Assembly: GCA_964564735.1 (NCBI GenBank)
Contig: CAZMCH010000021.1
Span: 1-51,050, forward strand
From: CAZMCH01 sp964564735
GTDB lineage: Bacteria; Poribacteria; DTPJ01
DNA: 51,050 bases
Direction of reading: 5' to 3'
Shown one piece after another: positions 8,420 through 16,721 of the stretch (position 1 is the stretch's first letter; each line of letters begins with the position of its first letter). The notes under the pieces were generated by a model, which ran no database searches, was not told the origin of the DNA, and worked only from the letters and a program-made list of their open reading frames with translations. Made by a program: the position numbers and the translations under genes.

Positions 8420-9670
8420 ATGAATAAATTATATGATGTTGCTGTAATCGGAGGCGGTCCTGCAGGAATGATTTCAGCCGGGAGATCGGCTGAACTTGGT
8501 GCAAAAACCATCTTGATTGAAAAAAATAATAGATTGGGTCGTAAGCTACTCATTACTGGGAATGGTCGGTGTAATCTATCTCAGGCTGAATATAATATAC
8601 GTGAAATGGTTGAAAAATTTGGTGATAATGGTAAGTTTTTCTTTTCTGCACTTTCTAAATTCGGCGTAAAGGAAACTGTTGCATTTTTTGAAGAGAGAGG
8701 GCTTATAACAAAGGTTGAACGTGGTGGGAGAATATTTCCTGCAAGCGATAAAGCACAGGATGTTCTTGATGTTTTGATTAAGTATATGTCTGATAATGAT
8801 GTAACAATTATGCTTACCACCAATGTTATCGATATTTATAAACATGATAAAAAGATTACAAAGATATTAACAAACAAAGGCGAAATAATTGCAAAAAACT
8901 ATATTCTTTGCACTGGTGGCAAATCATTTCCCGGAACAGGTTCGACTGGTGATGGTTTTGTATGGGCTGAAAAACTTGGTCATCATGTATCAGAATTGAT
9001 ACCTTCGCTTGCCCCTTTGAGTATCAGGGAATATTGGGTTAAATCTCTGCAAGGGCTCACCCTAAAAAATGTGGAGCTGAGTGTATTCCAGAACAATCAA
9101 AAGAAATATAGCCTTTTCGGTGAATTGCTTTTCACACATTTTGGCATAAGTGGACCCATTGTTCTAACCATCAGCAAGGAAATCAGTAATCTTATGAAGA
9201 ATGGAGAAGTAAAATTATCTATTGATCTCAAACCTGCCCTTGATTTTACCAAACTAGATAATAGACTTCAAAGGGATTTTTTAAAGTTCAAAAACAGGAC
9301 ATTTAAAAACTCCCTTGATGAATTATTACCAAAAAGTATGATCCCAATTATTATTGAGCTTTCTGGAATAAATCCAGATAAACAGGTAAATAGCATAACC
9401 AGAGAAGAAAGACACAATCTATTGGGTATTTTAAAAGGGCTTAACATGACGGTTGCTAAAGTTCTGGGATTTGAACATTCACTTGTTACTAGCGGAGGGA
9501 TAAATATTAGAGAGATCGATCCAAAGACAATGAGATCAAAACTAATTGAAAATCTCTTTTTTGCAGGAGAAATTGTTGATATTGATGGACCTACTGGCGG
9601 ATATAATCTGCAAGCCTGTTGGAGTATGGGTTATGTTGCTGGAGAGAGTGCGGTTATTACCTATATATGA
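8420..9670 (+). CDS. HI0933/YhiN-family NAD(P)/FAD-dependent oxidoreductase
   Basis: A 416-residue flavoprotein. VIGGGPAGMISAGRSAELG near 9-27 is the FAD-binding dinucleotide loop. GRKLLITGNGRCN (about 43-55) is the hallmark of the HI0933/YhiN family, and the C-terminal FFAGEIVDIDGPTGGYNLQACWSMGYVAG closes the FAD site. The family's substrate is not known. TAGGAG at 8411-8416 is the Shine-Dalgarno site and overlaps the macro-gene stop. The 3' end overlaps the convergent epimerase gene by ten bases. Confidence 0.9.
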   Translation: MNKLYDVAVIGGGPAGMISAGRSAELGAKTILIEKNNRLGRKLLITGNGRCNLSQAEYNIREMVEKFGDNGKFFFSALSKFGVKETVAFFEERGLITKVERGGRIFPASDKAQDVLDVLIKYMSDNDVTIMLTTNVIDIYKHDKKITKILTNKGEIIAKNYILCTGGKSFPGTGSTGDGFVWAEKLGHHVSELIPSLAPLSIREYWVKSLQGLTLKNVELSVFQNNQKKYSLFGELLFTHFGISGPIVLTISKEISNLMKNGEVKLSIDLKPALDFTKLDNRLQRDFLKFKNRTFKNSLDELLPKSMIPIIIELSGINPDKQVNSITREERHNLLGILKGLNMTVAKVLGFEHSLVTSGGINIREIDPKTMRSKLIENLFFAGEIVDIDGPTGGYNLQACWSMGYVAGESAVITYI

Positions 9671-10536
9671 TTATGCCCTACCATAAATTTGAAAATTTCC
9701 CTTGCATAGTTCAATTTTGCATCTCGAACTGGTAAAGGCAACAATTCTGATTTTTTTGTAGTTCTAATCTCACCGGGAATTTCAAGATTGAATGCTTTAT
9801 TATATCCTATGCTTGACAATCCAGAAATAACCTCTTGCCAATTTATATTTCCACCAAACATAATTTTATGTTGATCGCCAGAACCATCATTATCAGATAT
9901 ATGAGTGGCAAAAAGCCTATTTCCACATTCACTTATTGCATGATTCATATCAAGACCTGTAACGTTTGCATGGCTTGTATCAAAGCATATTCCAAGCGAA
10001 TCCAATCCTATTTCTTCTATCATTTCATTAAGGTCGTATATATAGGCGCCGAGTCTTCTTAATCCTCCATTTTCTCGTTCCTGCATATTTTCTATACATA
10101 GTTTAACACCCAGTTCACCAGCGATAGAGCCTAAATATTTAAAAGCATCAATATTAAGTTTGTATATAATCGCTTCTTCTTTTTCTATTTTTGTTCCCTG
10201 ATTTCCCCCAGGATGAATCACAAGATATGGAATATTCAAATTATGTGCATAATTTATCCATTTAACTGCTGTTTCTATATCTTTTTCTCGTGTTTTTGGG
10301 TTTAGGTCTGCTATATCGAGATTCAATGGGGCGTGCATTTGCCAGAGTGCTATATCATTCTTTTCACATAGATTTCTCAGGTAGTCAAGTTGCTCTTTCC
10401 AATCATTTCCTTCTGTTGCCATTGTCCCATGTTCGGCAGATACCTCTACATCCTTCCAACCAAGCCTCGCAAGCCTAATAAGTGCGTCTCTGGGTGAAAG
10501 ATCAAAGTAGAAGCTAGTCCATACACTAAGCTTCAA
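9661..10536 (-). CDS. Sugar phosphate isomerase/epimerase-like TIM barrel
   Basis: A 291-residue AP-endonuclease-2-superfamily (xylose-isomerase-like) TIM barrel. Metal-site-like residues are seen in LVIHPGGNQG, LCIENMQERENGG, GICFDTSHAN, ATHISDNDGSGDQH and FNLEIPGE. By family it isomerises or epimerises a keto sugar or its phosphate. The longest frame starts with ATG at 10557, but AGGAGG at 10543-10548 points to TTG at 10536 (MKLSVWTSFYF), six bases downstream. The start lies ten bases after the stop of the paralogous gene upstream, so the two form an operon. Confidence 0.85.
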   Translation of the reverse strand: MKLSVWTSFYFDLSPRDALIRLARLGWKDVEVSAEHGTMATEGNDWKEQLDYLRNLCEKNDIALWQMHAPLNLDIADLNPKTREKDIETAVKWINYAHNLNIPYLVIHPGGNQGTKIEKEEAIIYKLNIDAFKYLGSIAGELGVKLCIENMQERENGGLRRLGAYIYDLNEMIEEIGLDSLGICFDTSHANVTGLDMNHAISECGNRLFATHISDNDGSGDQHKIMFGGNINWQEVISGLSSIGYNKAFNLEIPGEIRTTKKSELLPLPVRDAKLNYAREIFKFMVGHNHI

Positions 10537-10546
10537 TTCACTCCTC

Positions 10547-11449
10547 CTAAACATCATAAGTGCAATTGCAGAACCATTGCCCTTCGCTTCTCAATATTGC
10601 ATGACCACATTTCAAACATCGCAAACCAATATTTGAATTACCAGACTGTAATTCCTCTGCATTTAAAGCCCCTTCGATGACTGCGGATGTCTCTTTTACC
10701 ATCTGCCTAAAACTTGCTCCACCCCAAGGAGCAGCCTCAATTGTAAATGGTTCGGTATATCCTACATCCATTATCATTTCAGCAAAATCTCGCCAATTGG
10801 TTGTTCCGTATGGCGGTTGCAGGTGCATATCATAAGTCCCATCATTATCATGAAGATGTATTGTAATTATTGAATTACCTATGACATTTATGAAATCAAT
10901 CATACTATCAGTTATATTAGAGTGTCCTACGTCAAAACACATTCCAAGAGATATTGAGTCAATACTCTCAAGAATTTTTACTATATCATCAACTTCTGCG
11001 CCAGGGCAATCAGGAGGCATATTCTCTACCGCTAATCTTACTCCTGTTTCTTCTGATGTTCCTATCAATTGTGATATGCTATCAATGGCAAGTTCAATCA
11101 TAGGTTCTATCTTTTCTTTTGAATCGGTATGATCTCCGGGATGTATTATAATCATCTCCACATTAGCAAGAGCGGTTTTATATAATAGTTTCTCATGTAT
11201 CTGTATTGCTTCTTGACGTTTTGCATCATCGAAATTTGATAAACTGTAATTACTATCAAATGGAGCATGAACTGACCTTATATTAATTCCTTTTGACAAG
11301 AATAAATTTGCTGTTTGTATAATCTTATCATCATCATTATTAAGAAAAAAATCTGCAAAGCTTTCTATAAGCGTTATTCCATTTTCTTGCAACATATTTG
11401 TAGTCACATGCGGTTGATCTAAATTACTGTAACATATAGCAAATTCCAT
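10547..11449 (-). CDS. Sugar isomerase/epimerase-like TIM barrel with C-terminal zinc-ribbon tail
   Basis: A 300-residue protein of the same TIM-barrel superfamily as its downstream neighbour: IIHPGDHTDS, LAVENMPPDCPGAE, GMCFDVGHSN, TIHLHDNDGTYDMHLQPPYG and FTIEAAPWGG carry the expected metal ligands. After the barrel there is a short unusual tail, CLKCGHAILRSEGQWFCNC (about 278-296), whose CxxC and CxC could bind zinc. ATG at 11449 has AAGGAG upstream. It leads the two-gene minus-strand operon. Confidence 0.85.
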   Translation of the reverse strand: MEFAICYSNLDQPHVTTNMLQENGITLIESFADFFLNNDDDKIIQTANLFLSKGINIRSVHAPFDSNYSLSNFDDAKRQEAIQIHEKLLYKTALANVEMIIIHPGDHTDSKEKIEPMIELAIDSISQLIGTSEETGVRLAVENMPPDCPGAEVDDIVKILESIDSISLGMCFDVGHSNITDSMIDFINVIGNSIITIHLHDNDGTYDMHLQPPYGTTNWRDFAEMIMDVGYTEPFTIEAAPWGGASFRQMVKETSAVIEGALNAEELQSGNSNIGLRCLKCGHAILRSEGQWFCNCTYDV

Positions 11450-11541
11450 GATAGTAACTCCTTAGTATATTAACAGACATCTGATTATAGCACAAAGATA
11501 ATGTATCAGTCAAATTATTTGGTATAACGAATATCTGACAC

Positions 11542-11714
11542 TTATAACATTTTTTTGACGACTTCGGCAATTGCTTTGCCTAGTTTATGATGTTCTATTT
11601 CCTCAAGCTATTCTGCCGTAAAGAACTTCTTCGACAACTTCGTATTCGTTTCCCAATTCATTTCTTAATACGTCTGTCCATCTCTTATCTTTTGGATTGC
11701 GACTAGCAGGATAA
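11542..11714 (-). pseudogene. SGNH/GDSL hydrolase remnant
   Basis: Minus-strand reading gives NPKDKRWTDVLRNELGNEY, then EVVEEVLYGRIA and a stop. This matches the start of SGNH arylesterases (rW..vL..eLG..yeVieEglnGRt). After the stop, a different frame reads LEEIEHHKLGKAIAEVVKKM and ends at 11542, matching the typical C-terminal helix. The catalytic GDS block and the whole middle are gone. This is an internally deleted, frameshifted relic. Confidence 0.55.
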
Positions 11715-12003
11715 TAAACTCAAATACTTGAATCACCAAAACACAGATTTCGGATTTTCTAATACAGAGTTTTTTATATCATTCTTTTCTGGAAAGAGCA
11801 TATACATACTAATACTATGGAGTATATTTCTCTCAATACTCGATTACGCCATTCCTCTACCTCTAGCATTTCTATTATACACTCCCGTTTTTAGTGTTTA
11901 TTTGTGTTTAACTAAAATTTGATTAGTCACTAATATCAGTTTATCAATGATTAATTTTCTTGTATAGGCTTATTGGTTGCTGATCGTCTGGCATGAATTC
12001 TAT
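11715..12003. other. Non-coding stretch without recognised content
   Basis: A 64-codon hydrophobic frame opens on the plus strand at 11728 with TTG but has no Shine-Dalgarno site or similarity that I recognise. Nothing else is visible in this stretch. Confidence 0.4.
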
Positions 12004-12036
12004 ATGGCAACTCCAATCATCACTTAGAGTTGCCAT
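12004..12036. terminator. Hairpin downstream of the secreted-protein gene
   Basis: ATGGCAACTC (12004-12013) pairs perfectly with GAGTTGCCAT (12027-12036) across 13 bases. It lies 16 bases beyond the stop at 12053. On the minus strand no T-run follows; on the plus strand TTTT does. Its orientation as a terminator is therefore unclear. Confidence 0.45.
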
Positions 12037-12052
12037 TTTGAAGGACTTTTGC

Positions 12053-12853
12053 TTAGAATCCTTTGATTTGACCCCAAGTTGCTGTAGCTTTTTCGGCAGG
12101 TTTTACAGCAGTTACATTCGCAACAATGTAATTCTGAATTATCTCAGGCAATACTTTGTCTCTTGGCTGGGAATCGTCTGCTACTTGGAAGGCTATGCCA
12201 ACACGACCACCAGTCTTTTTATTGCGGATAATAACTGGATCCATGTTATTTGCACCATTGTCAGCAAATATCATTTCAACTACCCAATCAGTGCTAGCTT
12301 GAATCTGATCTTTTTTAAGACATCTTGGAGCTGTAAATGATGCAGGAAGGCTTGGTGCATATTTTTTGCCGTCTGCTGTCGGTTTGCATGTTGTTCCATC
12401 TGTCCAACAATCGAAGTTTGAATTTGTTATGTTTTTCAAACCTGTATCACCGTTAGCTCCACCGCCTTGCGTAACATAGAAGATATAGTCAGCAGTATTG
12501 AAGATCATATCTCCCCCGTTAAGGAAGTTTTCAGCTAATGAACCATCTTTTTCTGCATTACCCGGCTTATAAAGGCTAACAGGAAAATATCCAAAAGTAA
12601 CGATAATATCAAAGTCGCCATCTTTTGTATTTGCCTTTGCAAAAGCCCCTATGTCTGCATCATTATAAACTTTAATGTTATTAACACCTTTTGTTACGCC
12701 TTTAACGATTGCATCTCCTGCCTTTTTTGCTGGGTCTGCTGCAATCCAGCCTACTTGCTCATAGAATATTGCTATCTTATCAACTTGAGCAAATGCCAAA
12801 CTTGTGATAATTAACATAATAGCTACTGAAGCAATAAAATACCTACGACACAT
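12053..12853 (-). CDS. Secreted protein of unknown family
   Basis: A 266-residue protein beginning MCRRYFIASVAIMLIITSLAFAQ, a clear signal peptide with likely cleavage after AFA. The mature part starts with VDKIAIFYEQVGW, alternates predicted strands and helices, and includes a glycine-rich NGGDMIFNTADYIFYVTQGGGANGD segment and two cysteines in a CWTDGTTCKP loop plus one further on (CLKKDQ). It vaguely recalls ThuA/glutamine-amidotransferase-like folds, but no family is recognised. The longer frame from 12955 is rejected because AAGGAG sits just before ATG 12853. It is a single gene with its own promoter and a structured leader. Confidence 0.75.
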   Translation of the reverse strand: MCRRYFIASVAIMLIITSLAFAQVDKIAIFYEQVGWIAADPAKKAGDAIVKGVTKGVNNIKVYNDADIGAFAKANTKDGDFDIIVTFGYFPVSLYKPGNAEKDGSLAENFLNGGDMIFNTADYIFYVTQGGGANGDTGLKNITNSNFDCWTDGTTCKPTADGKKYAPSLPASFTAPRCLKKDQIQASTDWVVEMIFADNGANNMDPVIIRNKKTGGRVGIAFQVADDSQPRDKVLPEIIQNYIVANVTAVKPAEKATATWGQIKGF

Positions 12854-12876
12854 AAGCACACTCCTTTTTGGGTGAT

Positions 12877-12897
12877 AACTCATATTTGATATGAGTT
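12877..12897 (-). promoter_or_regulatory. Perfect palindrome in leader (proximal)
   Basis: AACTCATAT (12877-12885) and ATATGAGTT (12889-12897) are a perfect 9-base inverted repeat with a 3-base spacer. It lies between the predicted transcription start and the Shine-Dalgarno site of the secreted-protein gene. It could be an operator or an RNA hairpin. Confidence 0.5.
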
Positions 12898-12920
12898 GTA
12901 AATAGAAAATTTGGAGAAAC

Positions 12921-12942
12921 TCATCACAGCCAACTGTGATGA
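12921..12942 (-). promoter_or_regulatory. Perfect palindrome in leader (distal)
   Basis: TCATCACAG (12921-12929) and CTGTGATGA (12934-12942) are a perfect 9-base inverted repeat with a 4-base loop, in the same leader. Confidence 0.5.
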
Positions 12943-12972
12943 TAGATTTAGACAAGTTTATGCAATGAAATG

Positions 12973-13001
12973 ATTATACATATTTTGACATAAAAAATCA
13001 A
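12973..13001 (-). promoter_or_regulatory. Sigma70-like promoter of the secreted-protein gene
   Basis: On the minus strand, TTGATT (13001-12996) and TATAAT (12978-12973) are separated by 17 bases. Transcription should start near 12966, giving a leader of about 112 bases that contains both palindromes. Confidence 0.65.
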
Positions 13002-13026
13002 GCAGATATTTTTCCAGAATTTTTCC

Positions 13027-13055
13027 TTGACATTTTGTCTTATTTTGATTAAAAT
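13027..13055 (+). promoter_or_regulatory. Sigma70-like promoter of a small transcription unit
   Basis: TTGACA (13027-13032) and TAAAAT (13050-13055) with a 17-base spacer. It is divergent from the promoter of the secreted-protein gene and faces a strong terminator at 13290. Confidence 0.6.
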
Positions 13056-13109
13056 ACTATTAATGTAATAAGGTATTGTTATGAATATTAATCAAATAGG
13101 AACTTAGTC

Positions 13110-13262
13110 ATGTCATTTGGACACACCAATATCAAAATACATTTTGCTCAATTACTGCGTTTGCACAACCTAGTGATTAACGCTAATACTGCGTTTGCTA
13201 TATTGTTGGCATTGTCGCTTGTGTTAGTGGGCAATCTGGAGGTAAGTTTGTCTATGACATAA
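13110..13262 (+). CDS. Possible 50-residue membrane peptide (or part of a small RNA)
   Basis: ATG at 13110 opens 50 codons ending in TAA. The N-terminal half is polar and basic (HTNIKIHFAQLLRLHN) and the C-terminal half is a hydrophobic segment (TAFAILLALSLVLVG). AGGA lies about nine bases upstream. The unit has its own promoter and terminator. Whether the transcript is translated is uncertain; it contains the 12-base direct repeat TACTGCGTTTGC twice. Confidence 0.35.
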   Translation: MSFGHTNIKIHFAQLLRLHNLVINANTAFAILLALSLVLVGNLEVSLSMT

Positions 13263-13289
13263 ATTAGATTGCATATATAGAGAATTTAT

Positions 13290-13326
13290 AAGCCCACTAC
13301 CATATTTATTGGCAGTGGGCTTTTTT
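13290..13326 (+). terminator. Strong Rho-independent terminator
   Basis: AAGCCCACT (13290-13298) pairs with AGTGGGCTT (13314-13322), extended by CCA/TGG after one mismatch, followed by six T residues then ATTTT. It ends the small unit that starts near 13062 and insulates leuS. Confidence 0.85.
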
Positions 13327-13372
13327 ATTTTCTCTTAAAAATTTACAGGATCATACAATATCTTAAAATTAC

Positions 13373-13401
13373 TTGCATTTTGGGCTTGGTTTAAGTATAA
13401 T
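13373..13401 (+). promoter_or_regulatory. leuS promoter
   Basis: TTGCAT (13373-13378) and a perfect TATAAT (13396-13401) spaced by 17 bases. The leuS ATG is at 13427, with AGGAAGGAG between. Confidence 0.75.
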
Positions 13402-13426
13402 ATGGCAAACAGGAAGGAGAAAAAAT

Positions 13427-15907
13427 ATGGCTGACGTTAATTATCCATTTGCCGAAATAGAAAGCAAATGGCAAGAATACTGGAAAGAAAATAGACAATT
13501 TCAAGCTATCGAGGATCAAAACAAAAATAAGTATTATCTTCTTGAGATGTTCCCCTATCCATCTGGCGATATACACATGGGTCATGTTCGCAACTACTCT
13601 ATCGGTGATGTTGTGGCGAGATTCAAAAGGATGCAAGGTTATAGTGTTATCCATCCGATGGGTTGGGATGCGTTTGGTCTGCCTGCAGAAAACGCTGCTA
13701 TTAAGAGAAACATACACCCAGCAGAATGGACGATCCAAAACATAACAAAAATGCGTTCACAGCTTGTAAGGATGGGCTTTAGCTATGACTGGGAACGTGA
13801 GGTTGCCGCATGTCTGCCTGATTATTATAAATGGGGACAGTGGCTGTTCCTTAAATTCTATGAACGAGGGCTGGCTTATCGCAAAACTGCATCAGTGAAT
13901 TGGTGTAATTCATGTAATACTGTTCTTGCAAATGAACAGGTCGAAGATGGAAAATGCTGGAGATGTAGCACAGAAGTTACACAAAAATCTCTTGAACAAT
14001 GGTTTCTAAAAATAACGGATTATGCAGACGAACTGCTTGATTATCTTGATAAAATGCCCGGCTGGCCTGAGCATGTTCTAACAATGCAAAGAAACTGGAT
14101 CGGAAAGAGTATCGGTGTTGAGATAGATTTTCCTATTGCAGATTCTGACGAAAAAATAACTGTATTTACAACAAGACAGGATACTATATACGGAGCAACA
14201 TATATGGTTCTTGCACCTGAACATCCGCTTGTTGATAGATTCGTCAATGGAACTAGTCTGGAAAAGCCTGTAAAAGAATTTGTTGCAGAAGTATCAAGAG
14301 AGGATAAAGTTGTTCGTGAATCATCAGAGGTAGAAAAACGAGGTATCTTTACAGGTGCTTATGCAATCAATCCAATGACAAAAGAAAGAATCCCAATATA
14401 TCTTGCGGATTATGTATTAATGGAATATGGAACTGGGGCGGTTATGGCTGTTCCATCACATGATCAAAGAGATTTTGAATTTGCCAAAAAATATAATCTG
14501 CCGATACGTGTAGTTATAAAGCCTGTTGATATGGAACTAACACCTGAATCCATGAAAGACGCTTATGTTGAGTCGGGTATTATGGTGAATTCATGTCAAT
14601 TTGATGGTCTTGATAGTGAGGTTGGCAAAGAAAAAATTGCAGACTATATGGAAGCCAATGGTATTGGCAAAAGAACAATTAATTATCGTCTTCGAGATTG
14701 GTGTATCTCACGTCAAAGATATTGGGGTAATCCCATCCCAATTATTTATTGCGATAAATGTGGCGCACAGCCAGTCCCTGATTCTGATCTACCTGTAATA
14801 CTTCCCAAAGATGTTGTTATTAGTGGAGATGGTGCTTCCCCACTGGCAAAACACAAACAATTTACAGAAGTAAGATGTCCAAAGTGTGATGGTCATGCTC
14901 ATCGTGAAACTGACACAATGGACACATTCGTTGACTCGTCTTGGTATTTCCTGAGATATACTGATCCTAAAAATGATGATATGCCTTTTGATAAAGAAAA
15001 AGCAAATTATTGGATGCCAGTTGATCAATATATCGGTGGGGTTGAACATGCGGTTATGCACCTGCTTTACTCCCGATTCTTTACAAAGGTTATGCGTGAT
15101 ATGGGGCTTGTTGATTTCGATGAGCCTTTTGATAACCTTCTTACACAAGGCATGGTTCTAAAAGAAGGTTCTGTCATGTCAAAATCAAAAGGAAATGTCG
15201 TTGAGCCTACTGAACTTGTGCAAAAATACGGCGCCGATACTGTCCGTATGTTTCTACTCTTTGCGGCGCCTCCTGAAAAGGAACTTGAATGGAGTAATGA
15301 GGGCATAGAAGGAACCTTTAGGTTTCTTAATAGAGTATGGCGAATAATTGATAAATATCTTCCAATCGTTAAAAATATATCAACAGATTATAATCCTGTC
15401 GATCTTTCCGATGAGGCAAAAGAGCTTCGCAGGATGGCACACATAACTATGAAACGAGTAACTATTGATATTGGCGAGAGATTTCATTTTAATACTGCTA
15501 TTAGCGCGATTATGGAGCTTGTAAATCACCTTTATAGCATAAATGAACCAAAAGATGCAATATCGCTTAAGGTTCTTAGGGAAGCTCTTGAGATACTTAT
15601 TATAACTCTTTCACCATTTGCCCCTCATATATCTGAAGAGCTTTGGGAAAATTTTGGCTATACTGGTGGGATAATGAATGCCCAGTGGCGACAATGGGAT
15701 GAATCTGCTCTGGAACAAGATGAAATAACTATCGTTCTTCAGGTTAATGGCAAAGTCAGAAGCAGGATTCAAGTCGCAAGCGATATGTCCGATGATGAAC
15801 TAAAAAAGATCGCTATTACTGATGAAAGAATCCAGACATTTACAGAAGGCAAACAGGTCAAAAAAGTAATTATTGTTCCTCAGAAACTCGTTAATATCGT
15901 GGTATAG
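13427..15907 (+). CDS. leuS: Leucyl-tRNA synthetase
   Basis: An 826-residue class I synthetase that charges tRNA-Leu in the cytoplasm. The HIGH-type motif is HMGH within YPSGDIHMGHVRNYS (about residues 42-56). A zinc-like CNSCN...CWRC region lies near 160-185, the editing domain (TTRQDTIYGATYMVLAPEHP) in the middle, a second CDKC...CPKC pair near 440-490, and the KMSKS motif appears as MSKSKGN. Length is normal for the bacterial enzyme. The longest frame begins at 13373, but that lies on the promoter's -35 box, so ATG 13427 behind AGGAAGGAG is used. Confidence 0.97.
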   Translation: MADVNYPFAEIESKWQEYWKENRQFQAIEDQNKNKYYLLEMFPYPSGDIHMGHVRNYSIGDVVARFKRMQGYSVIHPMGWDAFGLPAENAAIKRNIHPAEWTIQNITKMRSQLVRMGFSYDWEREVAACLPDYYKWGQWLFLKFYERGLAYRKTASVNWCNSCNTVLANEQVEDGKCWRCSTEVTQKSLEQWFLKITDYADELLDYLDKMPGWPEHVLTMQRNWIGKSIGVEIDFPIADSDEKITVFTTRQDTIYGATYMVLAPEHPLVDRFVNGTSLEKPVKEFVAEVSREDKVVRESSEVEKRGIFTGAYAINPMTKERIPIYLADYVLMEYGTGAVMAVPSHDQRDFEFAKKYNLPIRVVIKPVDMELTPESMKDAYVESGIMVNSCQFDGLDSEVGKEKIADYMEANGIGKRTINYRLRDWCISRQRYWGNPIPIIYCDKCGAQPVPDSDLPVILPKDVVISGDGASPLAKHKQFTEVRCPKCDGHAHRETDTMDTFVDSSWYFLRYTDPKNDDMPFDKEKANYWMPVDQYIGGVEHAVMHLLYSRFFTKVMRDMGLVDFDEPFDNLLTQGMVLKEGSVMSKSKGNVVEPTELVQKYGADTVRMFLLFAAPPEKELEWSNEGIEGTFRFLNRVWRIIDKYLPIVKNISTDYNPVDLSDEAKELRRMAHITMKRVTIDIGERFHFNTAISAIMELVNHLYSINEPKDAISLKVLREALEILIITLSPFAPHISEELWENFGYTGGIMNAQWRQWDESALEQDEITIVLQVNGKVRSRIQVASDMSDDELKKIAITDERIQTFTEGKQVKKVIIVPQKLVNIVV

Positions 15908-15939
15908 ATGGATAAAAAATCATGTTGTTTTAAAATTCA

Positions 15940-15964
15940 AGGGTGTATAATTATAATACACCCT
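15940..15964 (+). terminator. Hairpin after leuS
   Basis: A 9-base arm (15940-15948) pairs with 15956-15964 across AATTATA, 32 bases after the leuS stop. No long T-run follows, so it is a weak or bidirectional terminator. Confidence 0.5.
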
Positions 15965-15989
15965 AAATTATTAAGCTTATAGACTAATA

Positions 15990-16216
15990 AACGTCAGTTC
16001 GGTGTAAGAATTTTTGTTTACCACCAAGACACAAAGACACGAAGCAAGAATATGACTTATCATCTCTTTGAAAAATAAGAGATGATCTACGTTACACAGT
16101 CAGCGAAAACAACGGTCTATTTCTTTTTTTACAACGTTAAAGATTTAATCTTTAATCCCTTGTGGGACTTTGTGTTTTAGTGTCTTTGTGGTTCATTCTT
16201 ATATCGAACTGACGTT
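15990..16216. repeat. Nested palindromic (MITE-like) element
   Basis: AACGTCAGTTCG (15990-16001) recurs inverted as CGAACTGACGTT (16205-16216). Just inside, TAAGAAT faces ATTCTTA, and the ACCAAGACACAAAGACAC arm faces GTGTCTTTGTGGT. A further hairpin in the middle has ATCATCTCTT facing AAGAGATGAT around 16058-16088. The CACAAAGACAC motif is a kind of palindromic intergenic repeat seen in many uncultured bacterial genomes. There is no gene inside. The whole unit fills the leuS-dut gap. Confidence 0.7.
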
Positions 16217-16235
16217 AATAATACAAAAAATAAAA

Positions 16236-16697
16236 ATGAAAAAACAAATTGAGATAAAAATTCAACGAACAGAAGGTAATGAAGACCTACCATTACCAAA
16301 ATATATGACTGATGGTTCTTCAGGAATGGATGTTTATGCCTCTATAAAAGAACCAATCATAATCCAGCCAAGAGAATTTGATATGATCCCTCTTGGTATA
16401 AAGATTGCTGTCCCCGATGGATATGAAGCACAAATAAGACCTAGAAGCGGATTAGCTGCGAAAAACGGGATTGGTATGCTTAACAGCCCTGGGACCATAG
16501 ATTCAGATTATCGAGGTGAAATCAAGGTCATACTCTTTAATTTTGGTAAAGAACCATTTGTAATCAATAGAGGAGATCGCATTGCTCAAATGGTGATCGC
16601 ACCAATAACAAAAGTCAGTTTGAATGAACGGCAAAACCTCGATGATACACCACGAGGTGAAGGTGGTTTTGGGCATACTGGAAAATCAATGAAATAA
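16236..16697 (+). CDS. dut: dUTP diphosphatase
   Basis: A 153-residue trimeric-type dUTPase hydrolysing dUTP to dUMP and pyrophosphate, which keeps uracil out of DNA and supplies dTMP synthesis. Conserved motifs are visible in order: DGSSGMDVYA (27-36), RPRSGLA (68-74), NSPGTIDSDYRGE (83-95), RGDRIAQ (112-118) and RGEGGFGHTG (140-149). The longer frame from 16170 lies in the palindromic element. ATG 16236 is chosen because the enzyme fold begins there, although only A-rich sequence and no Shine-Dalgarno site precedes it. The next gene follows after 24 bases. Confidence 0.95.
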   Translation: MKKQIEIKIQRTEGNEDLPLPKYMTDGSSGMDVYASIKEPIIIQPREFDMIPLGIKIAVPDGYEAQIRPRSGLAAKNGIGMLNSPGTIDSDYRGEIKVILFNFGKEPFVINRGDRIAQMVIAPITKVSLNERQNLDDTPRGEGGFGHTGKSMK

Positions 16698-16721
16698 TTT
16701 TTCAAGAATACGGAGGTTCAT

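Noticed and set aside
11728..11922. 64-residue hydrophobic frame
   Set aside because: TTG start without Shine-Dalgarno site, no recognisable similarity, AT-rich gap next to a pseudogene.
13373..13426. Extended leuS start
   Set aside because: The codon coincides with the -35 box; a strong Shine-Dalgarno site serves ATG 13427.
15990..16216. Structured RNA gene
   Set aside because: The symmetry is that of a nested DNA palindrome with CACAAAGACAC arms, a dispersed-repeat type, and no promoter or terminator frames it.
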